A stretch of DNA of 23,292 nucleotides, from positions 1 to 23,292 of the forward strand of contig JBNGIO010003572.1 of assembly GCA_049999805.1 (NCBI GenBank), written 5' to 3'. The position numbers and the translations under genes were made by a program. The notes beneath the pieces are model-generated. The model was not told the origin of the DNA, ran no database searches, and worked only from the letters and a program-made list of their open reading frames with translations. Within the stretch, counting starts at the first letter, position 1, and every line of letters begins with the position of its first letter. Of this stretch, positions 1 through 9,054 are shown piece after piece. This stretch comes from Folioceros fuciformis. Taxonomy: Eukaryota > Anthocerotophyta > Anthocerotopsida > Anthocerotales.

Positions 1-487
1 TCTTCCCACAGCTCTGCTTCATCGGGACTGCCACCTTTACACCTCATGTCCCAATACATTTATCTAAACCTAAAATAAGGGAAACATAACTTTGTTTTAG
101 GTTAATAAACCAAACTACATAAAGAGTTTAGGGTTTAGGGTTTGGAGAAGACTAATTGCTAGGCCTTCAAACCAAGTATTGAAAAGTTTCCCTAATCTCA
201 TCTTTTAGTTGTGAGATGCACAAGACACTCCTTACTACTTGTTTGTTTGAAGTGGTCCAATACCTAGCCTGTTTATAAAATATATTTATTTTATACCTAG
301 CCACATTATTAGTTAGCTATATAAGAGGTAGGCTCGGCGGCCATAAAGCACTTTAAGCTCCTAAGAGGACAAAACAGTTTTCAAAACAATCAAATACTTG
401 ATGTTGCGTCGGTTTCCTAAACATCAGAAAATGATAAGAAAGGCGAGAAACGCGGGAAACATGCAGTAGGTTGGTCATGGCTTGTCG
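1..487. other. AT-rich intergenic flank, downstream of the GT61 gene
   Basis: No gene is supported here. The stretch is more AT-rich than the coding regions and holds only short random frames. It should include the 3' untranslated region of the minus-strand glycosyltransferase gene, whose stop codon is at 488-490. The one recognisable element is a short run of TTTAGGG units, listed separately. The left edge is simply the window boundary. Confidence 0.6.
126..145 (+). repeat. Short interstitial telomere-type repeat (TTTAGGG)
   Basis: Two full TTTAGGG units followed by a partial third unit (TTTGG) are directly visible. TTTAGGG is the plant-type telomere unit. Short tracts also occur inside chromosomes and as telo-boxes in plant promoters. 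At under three units this is not a chromosome end. Confidence 0.7.
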
Positions 488-2479
488 TTAGGATGTCCAA
501 GGCAACTGGCACCGTTTGCTGATGTAACAAATGTGCAGAGATCCTTCCTGATCTGAGAAGGTCACCCATGTGTTGCGGCACAGATCGTCCCTGGCCGTGA
601 GGTAGGGTGCACAGCTGATGTCCTTGCCCGCTTCCTCCCGCATAATTTGCAGCAACCGAGGCGTGAAGACCTGCGGGCTGGCATCTGTCGTGACGCCGTT
701 TAGGGTGAGCTCCCGATAGATGCGGCGGGCGATGGCCAGCAAGCTCTGGATCTGCAGCAAGTCGTCCTCTGTGAGCTCCACGTTCCGGTGGTGGAGAAAG
801 TTCTCCTTGCACTCCGAAGCCGTGGTCATGCACTGCGGGTACGAGAGGCCGTGGAACTTGTTGTCGAGCTTCTGCGGGGTGGCCTGGTCCAGCTGATGGC
901 CGAAGTAGATGAGGCCGGACTGGAGGGCTTGCGTCTCGTACATCCGGTGGAGGGCACGGAACGGGTGCAGCTCAATGAGGATGGAGCCTCCCCGCGACAG
1001 CATGGACGGGTTCACCAGATTCGCGCCGTGCAGCGAAATGCTCACGTCAGCTTGCTGTGCCAGTCTGAATTGCTCTCGGAAGCTCATGTTGCTGAAGCTG
1101 ATGCTCCGGAATGTGAAGCCGTCCGCGGTCTGGAGAAGCTGCGTAAACAGCTGCTCGGATTTTGGGAAGAAGACCCTGCGCCGCCCGTCTCTCCTGATGT
1201 AGGCCAGCACCGGGACCTCCGTCTCCTCCAGCTGGATATCCAGCCATGCCCTGAAGTGCTGTCGCACGATTTGGGGTACCGGCTTGCCTGAAGGATAAAG
1301 CCCCTCCTGGAACATGAAAGCAAACAGTTGTTACTTGCAAGCCGTTACAATCACGCCGACCACGACAACAAATCGGTTCTTTAGGCTAGACACGCATTGA
1401 TGCACCACCTTGAGGAAACCCGGAATTAGAGCCTGATCGAAACAGATGGGCCTGTCCTCCGAGGCCTGCATGAAGGGCTGGCTACCCAAACGAACTCGTC
1501 CTCCAGCTGCCACAATTCCGAGATCGTCAGCGCTGGCCAGGAGGTCTGAGCTTCGAAGCTCCTGCACATCAGGAAAGGGCGAGAGCACCCTGTTGAGAGC
1601 TCCCGCCAAGTACGTGGGAAGAAAGCCGTCTTCATTGCCCCGCCCAGGCACCCACTGCTGCTCTCTACGCAAGCGGTGCAGCACGAAATAGAACCGANNN
1701 NNNNNNNNNNNNNNNNNNNNNNNNNNNNNNNNNNNNNNNNNNNNNNNNNNNNNNNNNNNNNNNNNNNNNNNNNNNNNNNNNNNNNNNNNNNNNNNNNAGA
1801 TGGCATTCACCTTGCCGAGGAAGTGCGCGCAGTTTGCGGTGGACCTGTCCAGATAGATGAAGGAGGAAAGCCCTGTCTCCCAGGTGATGTTGTCGCCTCT
1901 GCTGAAAAACCACTCCTCGTCTCTGGCGTCGAACGGCAAGCCATTCTCTCTCACGAGCATCTTCTGGTACATCGCCAGCCGCGCGGAGTTGTTGCAAGCC
2001 TGGAGACGGAGAGGCGAGTACGCCGGAAGAGTATCAGTCGGCTCCAGACCGTCCTCCTCGCAGGCCACGCTCGGGCCGATGGTCAGGACGTGGCTTCCAT
2101 TGTAGCACAGATTCCGGAACACTCCCACCAGCTGCGTGCTGATGAACGCGGTCGAAAGCACGTACATTCGCAGGGAGGTCTGCCTGCTCAAACCCCGGTC
2201 CGCTAAGGAAACTGAATGCTGGCCATGACTATCCGCAGCTCCAGCTGCAGCGGCAGGAGAGGAATTCCTGTGCCACGACGTCGAGAAACTGGGAATTGAA
2301 AGGTCGAATGCCGCGCCCCCGGGAAAACCCAAGGTCGTCTGGGCCACGGACACATAACTGGAGAGGAAATTAATGCAGACAAAGCACAGAATGACGAACA
2401 GGATCCGCATGAGGAGGCCATCTAAGCGGATCCCCCTCACGGATTTGTCCGCCATCGCCGTCATGGCAGCAGCGGCCAT
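488..2479 (-). CDS. GT61-family (DUF563-type) glycosyltransferase, type II membrane protein, interrupted by an assembly gap
   Basis: Likely a Golgi or ER glycosyltransferase of family GT61. Exons on the minus strand are 2479-1409 and 1306-488. The 102-base intron has GT at 1408 and AG at 1307, and the phase is 0. The model gives about 629 residues. Residues 21-45 form one hydrophobic segment after a short basic N-terminus, the usual type II signal anchor. An FRNLCYN motif lies in the first half, and the C-terminal part has SLHGANL (about residues 448-454) followed by GGSILIELHP, the hallmark block of this family. A run of 100 N (1698-1797) removes about 34 residues of the catalytic domain. 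The frame agrees on both sides, but the true gap length is unknown and an intron could be hidden in it. The start is the first ATG after a stop-free lead-in; the next ATGs are 5 and 8 codons on. Which sugar and acceptor it uses cannot be told; POMGNT2-like and plant xylan-type GT61 enzymes are both possible. Confidence 0.72.
1698..1797. other. Assembly gap of 100 N inside the GT61 gene
   Basis: Exactly 100 undetermined bases. A round 100 is a common scaffold placeholder, so the true size may differ. It falls between residues of about 227 and 262 of the glycosyltransferase. Confidence 0.99.
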
Positions 2480-3009
2480 GGGATCGGCATGATGTCTGCA
2501 GTGCACTCCTGACCTGCTTCGCCCTCGTCACCCTTCCTCCGAGCTTGTGGAGTTGGTGGAGCTTGAAGAGCAGAAGAGAAGTGATCTTCTGCATCGCAAT
2601 TGCGACGCGCACGATAACCTTGCGGGCGACATGGCGACGAACACACCTGCAAGCGACCGGCGATAGAATCAGTTGGCAACCGTTTCGGGTTTGGACTGTC
2701 TGCACTGCACGGTCACGGTTTCCTCACGCCAGACTGATTGTTCACCGGAGCGTGATTGAAGCCCATGAATATTTGTTGTGTCCTGGGTCGTGGGACAGCA
2801 GGAGGCTCATCGTATCTCTGCAACTGGCGTACAGATTGTCGTTGTGTCAGTGTAATCATGCACGCCTGCTGAAAGTGCAGGGATGAGAATTAGTCTTCAA
2901 TATGAATGATGTCTTCACAACGAATAGCAAGGTATCTTAGAGGCTCGAAGTCCTAAGTGAGACAAGATGCCGCCGGGTGGGAGTGCCGGTCTTCACCGAA
3001 ATGTGGGTA
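2480..3009. other. Intergenic spacer between the NHD1 3' end and the GT61 5' end
   Basis: Both neighbours are on the minus strand. This 530-base spacer must hold the 3' untranslated region of the antiporter gene (stop at 3010-3012) and the promoter and 5' leader of the glycosyltransferase gene (ATG at 2479). Overlapping frames here have no splice support and no recognisable protein. I see no clear TATA box or repeat. Confidence 0.6.
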
Positions 3010-6000
3010 TTACGAGCCTGATATGAGTGGGATGTGACTGAGGAAACCCATGACAGGGGCCTGAAGCTGATGCATGGCCAGATAGGCTCCGATCCCCGCG
3101 ACATACCCAGCTAGAGCGAAGCCACTCACCTGTAGACATGCATGTAGAACGTAAGGATATGTGTAAGGGGAAAAAATACAGCTTCGTGAGGAAAGATCCC
3201 TTCGCGGCACAAGGGCCTACCTTTCGGAGGTACCAAAAAAAATCAGCTTTCTCCATGCCCATGAATGCTACTCCGGCGGCAGATCCGATTATTAAAATCG
3301 ATCCCCCTGTGCCCGCACAAAAGGCAATGAGCTGCCAAAGTTCGGCATCCTGTGGGAAAGTGGTCATGTCATACATTCCCATGGTCGCAGCAACCAGCGG
3401 CACGTTGTCCACAACAGCTGATGCAAGGCCGATGGAGCTAGCAATCAGTTCCGTGCTGTGTATATGCTCATCCAGGAAGTTGGCCAACTGTGTCAGAAGT
3501 CCCGCAGACTGCAAGCTGTGAGGCAGCAACACCAAGTCAGAGATACTTGGCAATAAGCCCGATACCAAGTCCAACCACCAGAGCGTGGTCATGAGGGCCA
3601 CAACTGACCTGCCAACAGAAAGCAGTATACCCAGGAAGAACAGCACACCCTGTGTATCGATCCTGGACAGAGCTTGAGGAACCTTCAACTTCTGCCGGTC
3701 AGATTCGCCATAGTGGATTGCATCAGTCAAGAGCCAGAGTGCGCCCAGACCCAGGAGCATGCCGAGGTAGGGGGGCAGTCCTGTTAAGCCTTTGAATACA
3801 GGAACGAAGAGCAGCGCAGCTACGCCGACCGCAAACACCAGCTGCCCCCTTGGTGCCAGTGATTCTGTTGACAACACTGGGCGAGCATCCTGATTCCCTT
3901 CAACTTCACTATACACATCATAATATCACACTTTGTAAGCAAGATGACATGGCATCCGGGCCGCGACTACGGCAAACAAGAAAAACCCAGCAGCACGTTT
4001 CGCGTTTGACGTGATTGTGGCATTGGCAATCAATGCCAGCCAATGCTTGCATACCTTGTGAAAGACATCAACGCAAGTGGCACCACCAAGGCGAGTGCAG
4101 AAGGAATGAAAAGGTCCTGTAGGATACACCAAACAGCAAGGAATCGTTGAATGAGTTGCGGAACAAGGAAACTGATGGCCAAATTGTTGTACAAAGGCAG
4201 ACAACAATAATGCAACACCCAGTACCTGCATAGTTTGTACAGTTGAGATCTGCCCATGAATCCAAAGCATTGTCGTTGTCACATCCCCAATAGGTGTCCA
4301 AGCTCCGCCAGCATTTGCAGCAATGACAACAACGGCACCCAAAAATCTGCAGGCAAATCCGATGCCCATCATGTGAGGTTCCTCAGTTCCGCGATGGATT
4401 TCATTCCAGGATGACAAACTCGTGCTAAATGTCAAGACCGATTGGATGAGGGCCACATACTTTCTGCGCTCTGGATTGGGAACAAGCTTTCGAAGCAAAG
4501 AAACCATGACAATAGTTGATGTCAGATTGTCCAATACTGAACTAAGGAAGAATGTTATTCCACCCACCTGCAAAATGAGACGAGAGCAAGAGCATCAGAC
4601 ACAAGCAGGAATTTCAGGCAAGAAACGTCAATGGATGATGGAACTTGGAAGGGAACTTGTCACGGGCGTGTAAAGCATGTCCACGTGGGCAAAGCCATCC
4701 TCAAATGTAAAGGAAGAGGAGAGAAGCGCACCCTACCACCCAAAGCAGCATACGAGGTTTGCGCGTTGTGATGGCATCGGTCACCAACTTGAAACCTTGG
4801 TGTGCATCAACGATCTCCACAATTGTCATTGCACCTAACAGAAAGAACACAATCTCACTGACTTCCTCTGATGAATCTGACAACTGCTGTACTGCTTCTT
4901 CAGGTGATGAAGCCTGTAAGCCACTCCTATGGATCAGTTCCAAATGACAGCATCAGCATGCATAGTGCTCCATAGACATATTCATCCATGAATCTCGAAA
5001 ATAGTACAAAATAGATGACTGAAGTGACTTACTCCGAGGCTTCGGATAACCCAAAGCGTCACTGCCATGAGCAGTCCCACCCCACTTTTGTTGAATACCA
5101 ATGACTCCTCAAAAATGATCCCAGCATATCCAGCGCAGAATACTAAGGTCATTGCCAGGTTCTGTGGACAGTAAGCATGTGAGCAAGATAAGACAATCTC
5201 ATGAGGCAGGACATCGTTCAAGATCAGCTAGCTTTAGAAATTTCACCAGTCCAATACAACGCAAAGGCACATTATACCTGGTTCTCTGCAACCCACGAGT
5301 GATTTATGATAGCTGCTCCTCCAAGAATTCCCACACCAATAGCAATGGCTTTTAGGAAATCCGTCTTCGGTTTATAGCTGGCCTCAAATTGCAGTGAGCT
5401 CATCTCATCCACAGAACATAAGGGATCACAGGTTCCCTCGGCAGACTCCATCTCCTGCGAGTCATAATATGTACAACTTCGTGGTCAGTTCTTCGTTCGA
5501 CGGCAACACCACTGACCAATTTGTGTGGAGAGCGGGCAAGCCACGCACTTCTGCCTTCCTACCATCCACTGCAGCCTACACGCTGCACCACACCGCCCCC
5601 CCCCCCAAAAGCAAAGAAGAGGGGGAATAACGTCCATTCAGCTGGTAGCCAATTTGGTGTGCACAATTCAGCGACAGCACATTTTCAAATCATCCCATCC
5701 ACACAAAATGGCCACACATTGGCTGCTCACGTGGGGGGAAATTGAAAACATGGCAGCAGAAGACGTCACACACTGCCTCTCACCTGATTACGACCAATGT
5801 CCTTGCTGCCATCCTCCCGCTCCACCGAAGAAGCCCTGACAGAGACATCCAAAGGCTGTCTCTGAAAAGGAAGGCCGCCGAAGGAGCGATCCGAACCAAA
5901 ATTGCCTCCAAGAAGCCATGGGAATTGTCTGACATGATGCTGGCCTTGCACTCCAACCGGAGACGTAGCAGCCCGCTGACGAAAGGAGTGTCTCAAGACG

Positions 6001-6146
6001 GGGAAGTGCGCTGCTGCCCTCGCAGCTGGTTGAGCCAGTTCACTGGGAGACGAGAAAAGAGGAGAAAGATGCGGCGAGCCTGCGAAGGCCGCGGCTGCCG
6101 GGTTCAGGCGCTGCGAGGCCATGGAATTCGGCGCTGCTGCCAGCAT
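3010..6146 (-). CDS. NHD1: Plastid-targeted NhaD-type Na+/H+ antiporter
   Basis: A sodium/proton antiporter of the NhaD/ArsB permease superfamily. In plants NHD1 sits in the chloroplast envelope and exports Na+ from the stroma. Minus-strand exons are 6146-5784, 5454-5278, 5161-5033, 4913-4737, 4567-4461, 4346-4226, 4116-4055, 3908-3609, 3515-3221 and 3129-3010. All junctions are GT-AG and phases match throughout, giving about 616 residues. Exon 1 encodes a Ser/Ala/Arg-rich, acid-poor leader with a VRA-type processing motif near residues 103-105. The mature part carries the NHD1 landmarks CDPLCSVDE, NHSWVAENQ, FEESLVFNKSG, VSEIVFFLLGAMTIVE, SSVLDNLTS, AANAGGAWTPIGD and VDNVPLVAATMG, then a C-terminus ending in SGS. 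The start is uncertain: ATG 6146 is used here, ATG 6122 (Met-Ala-Ser) is an equal candidate, and ATG 6329 lies further upstream in frame. Intron 1 (329 bases) is the longest; the others are about 75-170. Confidence 0.93.
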
Positions 6147-6529
6147 CACGGACCAATGCGATAGCAAGGACGAGAACACTGGTCTCCAAGGAGACGCAAA
6201 GTCCCTCACCCTCCACTCCGAAGGCGTTTCCTGTGTGCACCACAGCAGTTTTCGTTTCTTGAGAATATCAGGAGGCGAAGTACGGCGAGGCTCGGCCCAG
6301 CGTTGATGACGAAGTACGTGCCGTGTCATGCCCGCCCCAACAAGGAGGCCATCGAAATTCAATCGTGAAATGTCCAAGATCTTTTGTATATTAGTTTGAG
6401 GCGTAATTTGGAGCTCAAAATATGACAAGCAAGCTGTGCAGTCGCCTGTCTCAGCTAAGCAACTTTGCTGAACTGCCGTCTTTCGGCGTTAAGAGTGGAA
6501 TCGAAACTAGAGACTTTGCATGTACCGAA
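6147..6529. other. Intergenic spacer between the CLPR2 3' end and the NHD1 5' end
   Basis: This 383-base stretch separates two minus-strand genes. It should hold the CLPR2 3' untranslated region and the NHD1 promoter and leader. The NHD1 frame stays open upstream to about 6428 but without an ATG beyond 6329, so most of it is probably untranslated. The left part is GC-rich, and the part from about 6310 to 6530 is AT-richer. No clear regulatory motif is seen. Confidence 0.55.
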
Positions 6530-7981
6530 TCAACCTAGACCAACTCCTGCGGCTTGTTTGGGCCTGGCATCAGGTTTAATTCTGCCCGGCCTGATGATGC
6601 GGTCGATCAAACCATAGTCCAACGCTTCCTGAGCACTGAATCGTTTTATTCGATTCAAATCCTTAGTCACCTGTTGCAAACCAGACGCGAGTGATGTGAA
6701 TTCGCGTCTCCACAACTCGTACAAGCAATGGTGCAGTGACGAACGCTCAGCATACATGTAGCCTCACCTTTTCCAACGGCTGGCCGGTCTTTTTGGCGAG
6801 TTCTTGGAACACGTAAGACCTCACCCGGCTGAGCTCCTTTGCCTCGTTCTGAATGTCATCAGCCTGTGGTGGCCAGCACGCAAACAACATGACAGGCAGG
6901 TGTTAGTGAAGGTCCTTCATTCATATGAACTGGCAGAGAAGATCAACCTGCTAGCAACAGTAAAGGTTGTACTCACCTGCCCCCGAGCTGCTCCTGCTGG
7001 CGATTGCAGCGCAATTCTCGTCAACGGCATAGCTGCCCTCAAACCCTGCACCAGACAAAGTCACTTCACTACACAACCCTTTGATTGCTTCAAGAATAGA
7101 CTCCCCGCAGCGTTGCGGTTACCTTGGCACCAGCAGCCAGCAAAAATCCAGCATTGTTATACGCATAGCCCAGCGCCAAAGTTCCAACTGGACTTTTTAT
7201 GCTCTCCATGGTATCGTAGAGTGCTAAGCAGGGGGTGATCTGCAGGTTCGAATGAATGATGAATCAAAATAGACCTCAATACTCACTCGCTCAGGAACTC
7301 AGCAGGGCACGGCAGCTCCACCTACATCGCCTCCAGGGCCGTTTAGGTATAGGTAGAGGGCCTTGCTATTGTCGATGCTGTCAAGATAGAGCATTGTCGC
7401 CAGAATCTGGTTCCCAAACTCCTCATCCACATGCTGGCCGACAAATATGATGCGCTCTCGGTACTGCCAAGGCAAAAGCAGGCAGCTCAGCAGAGTACCA
7501 CAACAGAGGGGAAGGGAAAGGGCAAGCGCCTCCTCTGACTGACGGGAGCTCATGAGAGGCGTCACGTACGAGCACATTCCAAATGTCGACCCACTGCCAG
7601 CCTCCTTCCCCAGGGGTTCGATAGGGTACTTTAGGGGTCCCAATTGGCATCATGGTCACTCGCGCACGACAGGCGCCCCTGCTGCTGCTGCTTGCCCTAC
7701 ACCAGGGTGCAAATCCACAGTTTCAGCTACGTTGCAGAGCGCATGGGGGACAGCACATCGGCAGGAAGCAGGAGGGCAGAACCCAGCCAGCACTACCTCT
7801 TACATGTATCCTGCACGCTTTCATGGAGACTGATAGGTTGCTGACTCCTGCTTGGGATCCGCACATGCCCCAACCCCGACCAAGCCGCACTCGCCCCATT
7901 CGCTGAAGAGGAACAGGAAGCAGCACCGGTGCGGGATGAAGCTGACACCACCAGAGAGCGTGGAGAGGCCGCGTTCGCCAT
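6530..7981 (-). CDS. CLPR2: Plastid Clp protease non-catalytic subunit ClpR2
   Basis: A structural, catalytically dead ClpP relative in the chloroplast ClpPR protease core, which degrades stromal proteins with Hsp100 partners. Minus-strand exons are 7981-7797, 7696-7570, 7463-7326, 7239-7123, 7045-6977, 6863-6768 and 6670-6530. All are GT-AG and in phase, giving about 290 residues, close to the usual ClpR2 length. Residues 1-75 form a Ser/Ala-rich plastid transit peptide. MMPIGTPKV (from residue 77), [25 protein letters not shown] (about 142-150), [13 protein letters not shown] and a C-terminus ending in GLG identify the family. The ClpP nucleophile position reads Asn (YAYNNAG, about N178) in place of Ser, and the active-site His position reads Gln (RIALQSP, about Q203), as expected for ClpR. 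The ATG at 7981 is chosen because it opens the transit peptide; the frame upstream has only non-ATG codons. The acceptor of exon 2 is ambiguous (see the separate entry). Confidence 0.95.
7679..7697 (-). promoter_or_regulatory. Ladder of in-frame 3' splice acceptors, CLPR2 intron 1
   Basis: On the minus strand, intron 1 ends in TAG at 7697, followed by AG dinucleotides ending at 7691, 7688, 7685, 7682 and 7679 in a (CAG)n run. Starting the exon after any of these keeps the reading frame with the donor at 7797/7796. Alternative use would change only the number of residues (mainly Ser) just before the conserved RVTMMPIG block. Which acceptor is used is not visible from DNA. Confidence 0.6.
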
Positions 7982-9054
7982 AGCTTCAACTGGCCACGGC
8001 CTCGTTTCCACCCTCAAGAGTTTCACTTTCCTGTCTACCTCAGTACCTAGTTAAAACTGGTGGTCCTACTTTCACACTAACTTGCCTAATACTTATGCCC
8101 CTTTTCGATTGTAATACTGAATGTATTTGGGATTCCATGAAGCAGCCGGTCAACCGCGGTACACGGGACGGTAATACCAGAGGATATACGAACTAAATTC
8201 TGCCGGTTCTCCAACAGCCACGAAGAAGCAAATGCTATTCCCTAACAAGCAAGAGTGGATAAGCGACATAAGGTTAGGGAATGGATCTACCACAATCTTC
8301 CATAACCTAAATTTTAACGCAGGAATAGGATGACCCAATTTGCAACTCGACTTTGTGCACGAGCTGAGAACCGGTTTTGGCATTTGGCCTTCTGAAGACT
8401 TCTGCCGGGACGAGTCTCGTCGTGGACAAAGAATTGCAATCAATCTCACAGCGACACTTACATGAAGTGGACACACTCTTTTCAGAGCGCGCGTCACTTC
8501 AAGGATGGCCTGTACGGTTTGAGGAGCATTGCCTCTGGACGGATCAAACTACCCACAGCTTACGGACCATGTACATATTAAGTCCCAAGAGGCAGCAAGC
8601 TGCACAACTGTCAGGCCAGTATTCCTACTCTGCACTGTACGCTAAGCCTAATAGTGAAAAGTACAAGAGACTACAGATGTATGTGGTTACTCCCTCCGCA
8701 GTTACCTTGACCACACGACCTCCTTCCTCGACGATCTCTGTAACAGTAAAGAAGAACAAAGCTTCCTTTGGGCAGATTGGATTGTCGGGGAAGGAACGCG
8801 TTGTCTCTCCTCAATGTCCAGCAGTGTCCGTCCTGGCCGACGGGTGACAATCCCATACTGAGAAAACAAAGCAAAATCTGTGCTCCCAAGACTACACTAC
8901 TGCAAAAGCAGGGTGACTTTAGCCAAGGGTGACATAGGCTACCTAGTAGTTAGTTCTTGGGTGGTCAATTGTGGCTACACACAACTCGTGGCACACAAAG
9001 GTGCCGACTTGTCACGGTTGCGTTGCCAATTTAGCCTTCTAAAGGTTAGGGTGG
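7982..9054. other. Intergenic spacer between the COBRA-like 3' end and the CLPR2 5' end
   Basis: About 1.07 kb between two minus-strand genes, holding the COBRA-like 3' untranslated region and the CLPR2 promoter and leader. A plus-strand open frame of 156 codons (8377-8847) begins at TTG, resembles nothing I know, and is not called. On the minus strand near 8700-8750 there is an exon-like piece with a pyrimidine-rich acceptor and a GTAA donor, too short to identify. The right end holds a degenerate inverted copy of COBRA-like exon 4, listed separately. Confidence 0.6.
8950..9052 (+). pseudogene. Degenerate inverted fragment of COBRA-like exon 4
   Basis: Read on the plus strand, this stretch matches the coding strand of exon 4 of the neighbouring minus-strand COBRA-like gene (about 10020-9936). 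Shared blocks in the same order are CTACACACAACTCGT, GCCGACTTGT, TTGCGT and AGCCTTCTA. A roughly 6-base insertion lies between the second and third blocks, a one-base insertion lies before the second, and there are scattered substitutions. The core match is about 8961-9045; the outer limits are fuzzy. The indels and a TAG in the translated frame mean it cannot encode the COBRA segment. It lies immediately downstream of the parent gene's stop codon, in opposite orientation. Confidence 0.8.

Noticed and set aside
788-1291. Plus-strand open frame of 167 codons inside the GT61 gene
   Set aside because: It lies antisense to a conserved, splice-supported exon and has no recognisable protein; it is a by-product of GC-rich coding sequence.
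5596-5606. Run of 11 C in NHD1 intron 1
   Set aside because: A simple homopolymer inside the longest intron, without further G-runs close enough to argue for a quadruplex.
8377-8847. Plus-strand open frame of 156 codons between CLPR2 and the COBRA-like gene
   Set aside because: It opens at TTG, not ATG, shows no domain, signal or splice context, and overlaps an exon-like piece on the other strand.
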